Of a stretch of DNA of 64,000 nucleotides, positions 43,659 to 52,569 are shown in pieces. The DNA lies in NCBI RefSeq assembly GCF_016613475.2, contig NZ_CP071517.1, positions 434,001 to 498,000 of the forward strand. The letters run 5' to 3'. Positions within the stretch are counted from its first letter, which is position 1. Each line of letters opens with the position of its first letter. The position numbers were made by a program, and so were the translations under genes. The notes under the pieces are model-generated. The model had not been told where the DNA came from. It made no database searches and saw only the letters and a program-made list of their open reading frames with translations. This DNA is from Lysobacter arenosi. Lineage in GTDB: Bacteria > Pseudomonadota > Gammaproteobacteria > Xanthomonadales > Xanthomonadaceae.

Positions 43659-45734
43659 CTAGAACTCGTAATCCATCACCGGCCCCGGCGGCGCCAGGAA
43701 GTTGCCCTCGGCGTAGTCGATGCCCGCGCCGAACAGGATGCTCATGCTGCCCGCGTCCTGGACGAACTCGGCGATGGTGATCTTGCCCAGCTCGCGCGCC
43801 TTGTCGGCGATCTCGCGTACGCGCTGCTGGTGGTCGGGATTGCCGGTCAGGTCTTCCATGTAGCTGCGGTCGATCTTCAGCAGCGCCGCGTCGAAGTGGG
43901 TCAACAGCTGGAACGAGTTGAGGCCCACGCCGAACTGCTCCAGGCCGACCCGCACGCCATGTTGGGCGACCGTGGCCTGGAACTCCTGTGCCGCGCGCAA
44001 GTGCGTGAACACCTTCGACTCCGGCAGCTGCAGCACCAGCAACTTGCCATCGGCGCCGTGACGGGCCAGCTGTTCCTGGATGAACTGCTGCAAGGTGTTG
44101 TCCTGCAGCGACGCCTGGGTGATCTTGACCAGCATCGTGGTCTGCTTGCCGGCGCGCATCCGCTCGCCGATCACCGCGATCGCCTTGCCGACGACCCAGC
44201 GGTCGATCTCCCACAGCAGCCCGTGTTCCTCGGCGATCTGCAGGAAGGTCAGCGGCGGAACCAGCTCGCCGTGCTCGCCGCGCAGGCGCAAGTACGCCTC
44301 GTACATCTCGATCGGCTCGCCATGCAGGCCGATCAGCGGCTGGTAGTCCATGACGAAACGGTCGGCGTCGAGTGCATCGCGGATGCGCGTGACCCACGCC
44401 TCCACGCGCTCTTCCTCGGCGCGGTCGGCTGCGCCCGGGTCGAACAGGTCGGTGCGGTTGCCGCCGACGCCGCTGGCCGACTGCACGCACTGGCTGGCCT
44501 TGCCGAGCACGGCGGTGACGCTGGCGATCTTCTCGCCGATGAGCACGCCACCGATGCTGACGGTGGTGCTAAGCGAACGGTCGGCCGTCTCCAGCACGTG
44601 GTCGGCGAACGCGGTGCGCAGGCTTTCAGCCAGGCCCATGCTGCGCTTGTGGTCGCTGTTGTTGGTGAGCACGGCGAACTGGTGCTCGCCGAAGCGTGCG
44701 GCGATGTCGTCCGGTCCCAGGGCCGCGCGCAGGCGCTCGGCCATTGCCGCGATCAGCGAGTCGGCCGCGTCAAGGCCGATGTCCTGGAGCAGGCGGTTGA
44801 AGTGGTCCGGCTCGATCAGCAGCAGGCCGTGGTGCGTGGCGTTCTGCGCGGCGTCGGCGACGGCGTCCTCGAGCGAACGCAGGAACGTGGCGCGATTGAG
44901 CAGGCCGGTGACCTGGTCGCGCTGGCGCAGTGCCTCGACCTCGCGGGCAAGCTCGGGGTCGATTTCCTGCCGGCGCAGGATCACCTGCAGGCAGGCTTCG
45001 CCCTCGTAGCTGGCCTCGGTGAACTCCATCACCGCCGGGAAATTGCTGCCGTCGAGGGCACGCGCCTCGGTCTCGTGCCGGGGCGGGGCATCGCCCTTGC
45101 CGATCTGCTTGAGCAGCTGCTTGAACCCGTCGACCCGCGACGGCGCGATCAGGTCCAGCAGCGACATGCCTTCGATGTCCTCGAAGGTCTCGAAGCCGAA
45201 GATTTCCAGGTACGCCGGGTTGGCGCGGATGTGCATGCCTTCGTGGATGTAGGCGATCGGCTCGCGCGAGGAGTCGATCAGCGCATCGCAGCGGCGTTCG
45301 GTCTCGCGGACCTGGGCCTCCAGCCGGCGCAACGCACGGCGCGCCTCCAGGTCGGCCCATTCGCGACGGACCCGGCTCTGGACGTGGTCGGCGTGGCCGC
45401 GCAGGATCACGCCGCGGGCGCCGAGGGTGAACATCTCGAGCAGGCGCGTGTCGTCGATGCTGTCGATCAGCATCAACACGGGCAGGTCCTTGCCGCTGGC
45501 GTCGACTGCCTGCATCACCTTGGTGATGGGCACGGCGCGCGCTTCGCGGGCGGCCAGCACGATGTCCGGCAGCGGGTGCTGGGCGATCATGCCGGCCAGT
45601 TCGGCCTCGTTTTCCGGTCGTGACGGGCGCACCGCGATTCCGCTGTTGCGCAGCCCGCTGACGATGGCCTCGGCTGCCTCGACACTGTCGTCGACGATCA
45701 GCAGGCGCAGCGCCGTATCTTTGCCAAATTGCAT
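43659..45734 (-). CDS. FimX-like receiver-PAS-GGDEF-EAL protein with degenerate catalytic motifs
   Basis: A 691-residue cytoplasmic protein. It has a receiver-like domain (about 9-120), PAS (about 145-255), GGDEF (about 268-420) and EAL (about 437-685). The GGDEF signature is replaced by RFGEHQF. EAL is MYEAYLRLR, and the catalytic DDFG loop is LEQFGVGLNS, so neither cyclase nor phosphodiesterase activity is expected. Domain order, degenerate motifs and exact length match P. aeruginosa FimX (also 691 residues) and Xanthomonas Filp. These bind c-di-GMP through the EAL domain and control type IV pilus assembly and twitching. The receiver phospho-site region has DIVLAAREAR rather than the typical D...DxxMP, so it may be inactive. 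Minus strand, single gene. Confidence 0.85.
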   Translation of the reverse strand: MQFGKDTALRLLIVDDSVEAAEAIVSGLRNSGIAVRPSRPENEAELAGMIAQHPLPDIVLAAREARAVPITKVMQAVDASGKDLPVLMLIDSIDDTRLLEMFTLGARGVILRGHADHVQSRVRREWADLEARRALRRLEAQVRETERRCDALIDSSREPIAYIHEGMHIRANPAYLEIFGFETFEDIEGMSLLDLIAPSRVDGFKQLLKQIGKGDAPPRHETEARALDGSNFPAVMEFTEASYEGEACLQVILRRQEIDPELAREVEALRQRDQVTGLLNRATFLRSLEDAVADAAQNATHHGLLLIEPDHFNRLLQDIGLDAADSLIAAMAERLRAALGPDDIAARFGEHQFAVLTNNSDHKRSMGLAESLRTAFADHVLETADRSLSTTVSIGGVLIGEKIASVTAVLGKASQCVQSASGVGGNRTDLFDPGAADRAEEERVEAWVTRIRDALDADRFVMDYQPLIGLHGEPIEMYEAYLRLRGEHGELVPPLTFLQIAEEHGLLWEIDRWVVGKAIAVIGERMRAGKQTTMLVKITQASLQDNTLQQFIQEQLARHGADGKLLVLQLPESKVFTHLRAAQEFQATVAQHGVRVGLEQFGVGLNSFQLLTHFDAALLKIDRSYMEDLTGNPDHQQRVREIADKARELGKITIAEFVQDAGSMSILFGAGIDYAEGNFLAPPGPVMDYEF

Positions 45735-45962
45735 TGCGTCACCTCCCCAAGCCGGTTTTATGACACGAACCGGGAGATGAGTCCACGCGGTCGAGGCGGA
45801 ATCGGGATTGGCAACGGGGTTTTGCTGGCGGGGTCATCGGTCGGGGCAAGTCCGGGGCATAACGGAGCACGCAGCAACGTCCGAGGACTCGATCCGTTGA
45901 CGTCACTGGCGCATCGGCGCCGGGCAGGACCGGAAGCTTGCGGCCGGTGCGCGACCGGCACG

Positions 45963-46997
45963 TTACAGGGGACGCTTGCCCGGGTCGCCGGCGACTTCGC
46001 GCACAAGGCGTGGCACCAGATAGCCCGACACGCGTGCCGCCAGCTCGCGGTGCAGGCGCAGCGCGGTCTCGTCGCTGACCTCGAAGTGGGCCGAGCCCTC
46101 GACGCGGTCGAGCTGGTGCAGGTAGTAGGGCAGGACACCGGCGGCGAGGCCGCGTTCGCTCAGCTCGGCCCAGGGCAGCGACGGAGTCGTTCACGCCCCC
46201 CAGCAGGACCGCCTGGTTGAGCAGGGTCGCACCGACGCCGCGCAGTCGCGCCAGGGCTTCGTCGACCTGGGTATCGAATTCATTGGCGTGGTTGGCATGC
46301 AGCACCACCGTGACCGGCCAGGGCAGGGCGCGCAGCCAGGCCAGCAGCGGTTCGTCGACCCGTTCGGGCAGCACCACCGGCAGGCGGGTATGCACGCGCA
46401 GCCGCTTGAGGTGGGGGATGCCGGCGAGGGCGTCGGTCAACTCGGCCAGCTTCGGCGTGGCCAGCGACCAGAGGGATCGCCGCCGGAGAGGATGACCTCG
46501 TCGATGCCGCTGTCGGCCGCGATCAGCGCGACCGCCTCGCGCCAGCCGGCCGCCGCCGCGGTTTCCTCGGCATAGGGGAAATGGCGGCGGAAGCAGTAGC
46601 GGCAGTGGATCGCGCAGCTGCCGGTGGTGACCAGCAGGGCGCGGCCGCGGTATTTGCGGATGACCCCGTGCCCGGCCTTGGCCGCGGCGTCGCCGACCGC
46701 GTCCAGGCTGAATCCCGGCATCGGCTGCATTTCCGCGTCCAGCGGCAGGACCTGGCGAAGCAGCGGATCGTTCGGATCGCCGTGGCGCATGCGGGCGATG
46801 AACCCGCGCGGGACCCGCAGCGGAAACTGGGCGGCGGCCTCGTCGGAGATGCCCAGCCCGGCGTCCTCCAGGCCCAGCATCGCCAGCAGCTCGCGCGGAT
46901 CACGCACGGCCTCGCGCCAAAGCTGTTGCCAGCGTTGTGCGACGGGCGTGTGCGGAAGGGCGGCAGGCTGCAATGGGATGGGGGCTGCGGGTATCAT
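45963..46997 (-). pseudogene. epmB: EF-P beta-lysylation enzyme EpmB, two frameshifts
   Basis: EpmB is a radical-SAM lysine 2,3-aminomutase that makes the beta-lysine attached to EF-P. The N-terminal part from ATG 46997 includes the cluster motif CAIHCRYC and VILSGGDP. It leaves frame at 46473-46475, where one G is missing. The middle part (TDALAGIPHLKRLRVHTRLP...NQAVLLGGVND) leaves frame again at 46169-46171, where one C is extra. The end then reads GVLPYYLHQLDRVEGSAHFE. Correcting both gives a 344-residue protein of normal length ending near 45963. Both indels are in homopolymers. It is divergent from efp, its substrate gene. About 230 nt beyond its 3' end (45735-45962) hold no recognisable gene. 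Confidence 0.85.
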
Positions 46998-47120
46998 GTC
47001 GGACCGGTTTTCCTTGCGCCGTGGCCTCCGGCCGGGCGCAACAACCCGCCATTCTAGCCTCCGCCGCGATTGCGACGGGCCGGCGCCAAGACACTTATTC
47101 ATCTAGCAGGAGTTGCACCC

Positions 47121-47688
47121 ATGGCCACCTTGGGCATGAACGACGTCAAGAACGGCCAGAAGATCCTGGTCAACAACGACCCGTGCATCATCACCGACAC
47201 CGAGTACGTCAAGCCGGGCAAGGGCCAGGCCTTCACCCGCGTGAAGTACCGCAGCATCAAGTCGGGCCGCGTGGTCGAAATGACCATGAAGGCGACCGAC
47301 AACGTCGAGCAGGCCGACGTCGTCGACACCGACATGCAGTACCTGTACTCCGACGGCGAGTACTGGCACTTCATGAACCAGGAGTCGTTCGAGCAGGTCC
47401 AAGCCGACAAGGCCGGCATGGGCGGCGCCGAGAAGTACCTCAAGGGCGAGGAAGACTGCGTCGTGACGCTGTGGAACGGCACCCCGATCGCGGTGCAGCC
47501 GCCGAACTTCGTCGAGCTGAAGATCGTCGAGACCGATCCGGGCGTGCGTGGCGACACCTCGGGCGGCGGCGGCAAGCCGGCGACGCTGGAAACCGGCGCC
47601 GTGGTCCGCGTGCCGCTGTTCGTCGGCCCAGGACGAGATCATCAAGGTCGACACCCGCTCGGGCGAGTACGTCAGCCGAGTGAAGTGA
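47121..47688 (+). pseudogene. efp: Elongation factor P, one frameshift near the C terminus
   Basis: EF-P relieves ribosome stalling at proline runs. The protein starts [16 protein letters not shown]. It carries PGKGQ, whose lysine is the residue modified by EpmA/EpmB, and covers all three beta-barrel domains up to VVRVPLFVG. One extra C at 47627-47629 then shifts the frame. Removing it restores [19 protein letters not shown] and a 188-residue protein ending at 47688, the normal length. The uncorrected frame runs on with unrelated residues to 47810. AGGAG precedes the ATG. EF-P is important for growth in most gammaproteobacteria, so a sequence error is the likely cause. Confidence 0.9.
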
Positions 47689-47697
47689 CGCAATGGC

Positions 47698-47723
47698 CCG
47701 CCCGCGCCAGCGCGGGCGGCTTT
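47698..47723 (+). terminator. Hairpin after efp
   Basis: CCGCCCGCG (47698-47706) pairs with CGCGGGCGG (47711-47719), loop CCAG, followed by CTTT. It is a GC-rich stem with a short T-tract, a moderate terminator for efp. Confidence 0.6.
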
Positions 47724-47734
47724 GCCAATGCGTC

Positions 47735-47808
47735 ATCCCGGCGAAAGCCGGGATCCAGGCGCCCGCGCAGCGGGCGTGCCGTTGACCCTCATCCCGCACT
47801 CGCGGGAT
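47735..47808. repeat. Two short palindromes in the efp-mtaD gap
   Basis: ATCCCGGC-GAAA-GCCGGGAT (47735-47754) and ATCCCGC-ACTC-GCGGGAT (47791-47808) are perfect hairpins. A third GC-rich pairing (GCGCCCGCGCAGCGGGC) lies between them. With the efp terminator this makes a hairpin-dense stretch of about 110 nt. The first is a common proteobacterial intergenic repeat containing CATCCCGGCGAAAGCCGGGA. Confidence 0.75.
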
Positions 47809-47827
47809 GAAGGACAAAAGGACCCCC

Positions 47828-49172
47828 ATGCATCCCGACACCCGACCCGAAGCCTGCGACCTGTTGATCGAAGCCGGATGGGTGGTCCCCGTCGAGCCGC
47901 ACGGGGTGGTCCCTGGAGGACCATGCGGTCGCCGTCCGCGACGGTGCCATCGTCGCGCTGTTGCCGACCCGTGAAGCGCGCACGCGCTTCATCGCCGCCG
48001 AGACCGTGTCGCGGCCGGACGCTGCATTGATCCCGGGCCTGATCAACGCCCACACCCACAACCCGATGACGCTGCTGCGCGGCATCGCCGACGACCTGCC
48101 GCTGATGGAATGGCTGCAAGGCCACATCTGGCCGGTCGAGGGCGCGGTGATCGGGCCGGAGTTCGTTGCCGACGGCATCGCACTGGCGATCGCCGAAATG
48201 CTCCGCGGCGGCACCACCTGCGCCAACGAAAACTACTTCTTCCCCGACGTGCAGGCCGCGGTCTACAAGCGCCACGGTTTCCGCGCCCGCGTCGGATTGC
48301 CGGTGATCGACTTCCCGACCGCGTGGGCGAAGTCCTCCGACGAATATTTCGACCGCGCCGGCGAAGTACACGACCAGTGGCGCGACGACGCGCTGGTCAG
48401 CACCACCTTCGCGCCGCACGCGCCGTACACCGTGTCGGACGCGAACTTCGAACGCATCCGCATGCTGTCCGACCAGCTCGACGTGCCGGTGCACCTGCAT
48501 ACGCACGAGACCGCGCACGAGGTTGCCGAGTCGCACGAGAAGCACGGTCAGCGTCCGCTGGCGCGACTCGATCGCCTGGGCCTGGTCAACGATCGCCTGA
48601 TCGCGGTGCACATGACCCAGCTCACCGACGCCGAGATCGAACTGTGCGCACAGCGCGGTGTCAGCGTCGCCCACTGCCCGGAATCCAACCTCAAGCTGGC
48701 CTCCGGGTTCTGTCCGGTCGGCAAGCTGCAGAAGGCCGGCGTCAACATCGCCATCGGCACCGACGGCTGCGCCAGCAACAACGACCTGGACATGTTCGGC
48801 GAGACGCGTACCGCCGCGCTGCTGGCCAAGGCGGTCGCCTCCGACGCCTCGGCGCTCGATGCGGCCAGTGCGCTGCACGCGGCGACGCTGGGCAGCGCAC
48901 GCGCGCTGGGTTACGAGACAAAGGTCGGTTCGATCGAGGTCGGCAAGCAGGCCGACCTGGTCTGCATCGACCTGGACCAGATCGAAACCCAGCCGCTGCA
49001 CCACGTGATCTCGCAGCTGATCTATGCGACCGGCCGCCAGCAGGTGAGCGATGTCTGGATCGCCGGGCAGGCGAAATTGCGCGGGCGCGTGCTGGTCGAC
49101 ATCGACGAGCGGGCGCTGGTCGCCAATGCCAAGCAGTGGCGCACGCGGATCGCGGCGATCAGACTGTCGTGA
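47828..49172 (+). pseudogene. mtaD: 5-methylthioadenosine/S-adenosylhomocysteine deaminase (TRZ/ATZ family), one frameshift
   Basis: A metal-dependent amidohydrolase deaminating methylthioadenosine or S-adenosylhomocysteine. The start MHPDTRPEACDLLIEAGWVV is in one frame. One extra C at 47911-47913 shifts it, and the rest continues from LEDHAVAVRDGAIVALLP. The long remaining frame is intact, with the HxH metal motif in GLINAHTHNPM, the HLHTHET histidine, VSVAHCPESNLKLASG and GTDGCASNNDLDM with the catalytic Asp. The restored protein is about 447 residues, normal for the family. It is 20 nt upstream of ubiG; removal of SAH by-products next to a SAM methyltransferase makes biochemical sense. 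Confidence 0.85.
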
Positions 49173-49192
49173 AGATCGGATAGAGACATCGC

Positions 49193-49915
49193 ATGAATAC
49201 GCCCGCTCCCAACGACAGCAACTTCAGCCAGGCCGAGCTCGACAAGTTCGGCGCGCTCGCCCAGCGCTGGTGGGACCCGCAAGGTCCGCAGAAGGCGCTG
49301 CACGCGCTCAATCCGGCCCGCCTGGGCTACGTCGCCCAGCGCACCACGTTGCAGAGCGCTCGCGTGCTCGACGTCGGCTGCGGCGCCGGCCTGCTCAGCG
49401 AGGCGATGGCGGGCGAGGGCGCGCAGGTCACCGCGCTCGACCTCGCCCCGGAACTGGTCAAGGTGGCGCGCCTGCACGGTCTGGAGACCGGCGTGAAGGT
49501 CGACTACCGGCTGCAGTCGGTGGAATCGCTGGCCGAGGAAATGCCGGGCCAGTTCGATGCGATCACCTGCATGGAGATGCTCGAGCACGTGCCTGATCCG
49601 GGTTCGATCATCAGCGCCTGCACGACGTTGCTGCGTCCGGGTGGACGCCTGTTCCTGTCCACGCTCAACCGCACGCCGGCGGCCTTCGCCCTGGCCATCG
49701 TCGGCGCCGAGTACGTCGCCCGCGTGCTGCCGCGCGGCACCCACCAGTACCGCGACTTCATCAAGCCGTCGGAGCTGGGCGCGTGGCTGCGCGCGGCCGG
49801 CATGCAGCTGGAAGATGTCAGCGGCCTGATGTACGAGCCCTGGCGCAACAGCGCACGCGTGATCGGGCGCACCGACGTCAACTACCTTGCCTGCGCGCGC
49901 AAGCCGGACGCCTGA
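49193..49915 (+). CDS. ubiG: Ubiquinone biosynthesis O-methyltransferase UbiG
   Basis: A 240-residue class I SAM-dependent methyltransferase carrying out both O-methylations of ubiquinone synthesis at the inner membrane. Landmarks are [26 protein letters not shown] motif [27 protein letters not shown] and [17 protein letters not shown]. The N terminus beginning [10 protein letters not shown] is typical. It lies between mtaD (20 nt) and gph (3 nt), apparently one transcript. Confidence 0.96.
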   Translation: MNTPAPNDSNFSQAELDKFGALAQRWWDPQGPQKALHALNPARLGYVAQRTTLQSARVLDVGCGAGLLSEAMAGEGAQVTALDLAPELVKVARLHGLETGVKVDYRLQSVESLAEEMPGQFDAITCMEMLEHVPDPGSIISACTTLLRPGGRLFLSTLNRTPAAFALAIVGAEYVARVLPRGTHQYRDFIKPSELGAWLRAAGMQLEDVSGLMYEPWRNSARVIGRTDVNYLACARKPDA

Positions 49916-49918
49916 CCC

Positions 49919-50599
49919 ATGCCGGCATCACCTGTGTTTCCCCGCGCCGTCCTGTTCGATCTCGACGGCACCCTGCTCGACAGCGCGCCGGACATGGTCG
50001 CGGCCATCGACGCCATGCGCGCCGCGCGCGGCCAGTCGCCGATGCCCCTCGACGAGCTGCGCCCGCACGTGTCGAAGGGCGCGCGGGCGATGGTCGCGGC
50101 GGCATTCCCGCAGGTCGACGATGCGCAGCGCGAAAGCTGGATCCCGGAGTTCCTCGGCCACTACGAGCGCGAACTCGGTCGCCACGGCCGACTGTTCGAC
50201 GGTGTCGAGGCGATGCTGGAAGCGCTGGAAGCGGCCGGCAGCACCTGGGGCATCGTCACCAACAAACCCGAATACCTGGCTCGCCAGCTGATGCCCGTGC
50301 TGGGCTGGGAGCAGCGTTGCGCGGTGCTGATCGGTGGCGACACGCTGGCAAGGCGCAAGCCCGACCCATTGCCGCTGACCGTCGCCGCCGGGCGCATCGG
50401 CATCGAACCGTCGCAGTGCATCTATGTCGGCGACGACGAGCGCGACATCCAGGCGGCACGCGCCGCCGGCATGCCGTCGGTGGTCGCGCTTTGGGGCTAT
50501 CGCCTCGACGGCGATGATCCGGCGGCATGGCAGGGCGATGTCATGATCGAAACCGCGGGCGAGCTGATCGACGCGGCGACATGGCCGGTGCCGCGATGA
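49919..50599 (+). CDS. gph: Phosphoglycolate phosphatase (HAD family)
   Basis: A 226-residue HAD phosphatase removing phosphate from 2-phosphoglycolate formed during DNA repair. HAD motifs are in order: FDLDGTLLDSAPD (nucleophile Asp and acid/base Asp), the Thr in GIVTNKPEYL, the Lys in ARRKPDPLPL, and VGDDERDIQAA. A cap domain lies at about 18-90. It follows ubiG by 3 nt, a linkage conserved in many gammaproteobacteria, and its stop overlaps the next start (ATGA). Confidence 0.92.
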   Translation: MPASPVFPRAVLFDLDGTLLDSAPDMVAAIDAMRAARGQSPMPLDELRPHVSKGARAMVAAAFPQVDDAQRESWIPEFLGHYERELGRHGRLFDGVEAMLEALEAAGSTWGIVTNKPEYLARQLMPVLGWEQRCAVLIGGDTLARRKPDPLPLTVAAGRIGIEPSQCIYVGDDERDIQAARAAGMPSVVALWGYRLDGDDPAAWQGDVMIETAGELIDAATWPVPR

Positions 50600-51351
50600 G
50601 CGAGCCGGTGCCCATGCCAGGCAACGGCGCTGGCGACGGCGGAAGTGGCGACGCACTCGACAGTTTCCTCGACAAGTTCCGCGCGCGCTGGCCCGAGTGG
50701 GCCGTGGTGCAGGTGTTCGTACCGCAGGAACAGCGCGAGCTTGCGCTGGCCTGGGCAACGCTGCTGCAGGAACTGACCGACGCGGCCTGGGGCGGCAGCG
50801 ATCCGCGCCCTGGCGAGGCCAAACTGGCGTGGTGGGCCGAAGAACTGCGCGGCTGGACCTTGGGCGCGCGGCGCCATCCGCTCGGCATCGCCCTGCAGAA
50901 ATTGCCGGCGCCGTGGCTGACGCTGGCCACCGCACTGCCGTATCTGCGCGAAAGTCGCGAGCGCCCGCGCGATCGCGACGACGCCTATTCTTCGCTGAAA
51001 CCGTTCGCGCACGCCGTCGCCGTCATCGAGTCGGCGCTGTTTGACGGCGCGGAACGGGGCGCGAATGAGCAGGCCGAACCGATCATCTCCGCGGGCCTGT
51101 TGTATTCACGCCTCGCGCACGTTGGCGAGGCCGCCGCACCGCTGACGACGCTGGCCCGTGCCGGCAGCCAGCCGGTGGCCAGTGCGTGGGCGGCCGAACT
51201 GCTTCAGGGCTGGCCCCCGGCTGGAACCGCCACGCGGCCGCGCCGGGTGTGGTCGGCCCTTGCCCGCCAGCGCCTGCGCCGGGGCGACGCGGCATTGCCG
51301 CTGCCGCCGTGGAGCGCCCTCCTGGGTGCCTGGCGCGGCGCCCGCAGCTGA
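50596..51351 (+). CDS. Squalene/phytoene-synthase-like protein
   Basis: A 251-residue, largely helical protein. The stretch EAKLAWWAEELRGW and the following GARRHPLGIAL resemble the trans-isoprenyl diphosphate synthase (squalene/phytoene synthase) fold, where LxWWxEEL-type helices are common. The aspartate-rich substrate motifs of true synthases are not evident, so catalytic activity is doubtful; NDUFAF6-like assembly factors of the same fold are an alternative. It starts within the gph stop (ATGA) and ends the mtaD-ubiG-gph run. The next 130 nt to folE2 hold no gene. Confidence 0.55.
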   Translation: MSEPVPMPGNGAGDGGSGDALDSFLDKFRARWPEWAVVQVFVPQEQRELALAWATLLQELTDAAWGGSDPRPGEAKLAWWAEELRGWTLGARRHPLGIALQKLPAPWLTLATALPYLRESRERPRDRDDAYSSLKPFAHAVAVIESALFDGAERGANEQAEPIISAGLLYSRLAHVGEAAAPLTTLARAGSQPVASAWAAELLQGWPPAGTATRPRRVWSALARQRLRRGDAALPLPPWSALLGAWRGARS

Positions 51352-51481
51352 GGCCGGCGGCGCCCCATCCCAGCGGCGGCGTCGAAACTGACTGTTGCAG
51401 GCCACGCCGCAGGGCGGTCACGGCCGCCCGCTACAATGGCCCGGCTTGCGCTCCCCCGCGCCAACCCCCATACCCTGTGCC

Positions 51482-52414
51482 GTGACCACGACCTCGCAAA
51501 ACCCGCGCCGTCTCCCCGATGTCGCCTTCGACGCCGCTGCCGCGGCGCGAACGCTCGACTGGGTCGGCATGTCCAACATCGCCTTGCCGCTGCGCGTGGC
51601 ATCGGCCGACGGCGAGACCATCACGGTCGCCGCATCGGTCGACGTGTCCGTCGACCTCAAGGACGCCAACGCCCGCGGCATCCACATGTCGCGCATGTAC
51701 CTGCAGCTGCAGAACGCCTTCGCCAGCGAGACGGTGACTCCGGCCGGCCTGCGCCGCGTACTGCAGACGCTGATCGACAACCAGGGCGGCATCTCCAGCG
51801 CCGCGCGCCTGGTCGTGCGCTACGACCAGCTGCTGTTGCGCCAGGCGCTGGCCAGCGACAACGCCGGCTGGAAGCGCTACCCGGTCGAGATCGACGCCAG
51901 CCTGCGTGAAGGCCACCTCCACCTGGCGCTGCGCTTCGCGGTCGAGTACTCCAGCACGTGCCCGGCCTCGGCGGCACTGTCGCGCCAGCTCAATGCCGAA
52001 CGCTTCGCCGAGGATTTCGCCGGTGCGCGACCGTTGTCGAACGCGGTGGTCGGCGAGTGGCTGGCATCGGAGCGTGGCCTGGCCGCGACCCCGCATGCGC
52101 AGCGCAGCCGCGCCGACGTTCGCGTGGAACTGCGCCCGGCCTTCGACGAACTGCCGCTGGCGGCGCTGATCGATGCCCTGGAACAGGCCCTCGGCACCCC
52201 GGTGCAGACCGCGGTCAAGCGTGAAGACGAGCAGGCCTTTGCCCGCCTCAACGCCGAAAACCTGATGTTCTGCGAGGACGCCGCCCGCCGGGTCGCCGCC
52301 GCCTTGTCGGCCGATCCGCGCATCGAGCGCTTCGATGCCGAAGTGGCCCACTTCGAGAGCCTGCACGCGCACGACGCCGTGGCCCGCGTTAGCGGGCAGG
52401 GCGCCCAGGCCTGA
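51482..52414 (+). CDS. folE2: GTP cyclohydrolase FolE2 (type IB)
   Basis: A 310-residue enzyme opening GTP to dihydroneopterin triphosphate for folate or queuosine synthesis. The N terminus LPDVAFD...LDWVGMSNIALP is typical of FolE2, and ARGIHMSRMY is the family signature. The metal-site loop reads SSTCPASAALSRQL: the first cysteine of the usual CPCS is kept, the second is Ala. The GTG at 51482 is chosen because the conserved LPDV segment lies upstream of the first internal ATG; the ribosome site is weak. FolE2 often replaces or backs up zinc-dependent FolE when zinc is low. Confidence 0.9.
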   Translation: MTTTSQNPRRLPDVAFDAAAAARTLDWVGMSNIALPLRVASADGETITVAASVDVSVDLKDANARGIHMSRMYLQLQNAFASETVTPAGLRRVLQTLIDNQGGISSAARLVVRYDQLLLRQALASDNAGWKRYPVEIDASLREGHLHLALRFAVEYSSTCPASAALSRQLNAERFAEDFAGARPLSNAVVGEWLASERGLAATPHAQRSRADVRVELRPAFDELPLAALIDALEQALGTPVQTAVKREDEQAFARLNAENLMFCEDAARRVAAALSADPRIERFDAEVAHFESLHAHDAVARVSGQGAQA

Positions 52415-52569
52415 ACTCCGGCCGTGAAGGGGCCGTTCGCGGCCCTTGCCCGCGCGGCCCCGGGCATCCCTTTATTCGACAGTAGGCGCGCCCGCTCCGC
52501 CGGGCGGTTTCGCGACCGCCGTCTCACTTGCGATATGCTCGACGCGTAACCAGGGGGCCGGTCCGGATC

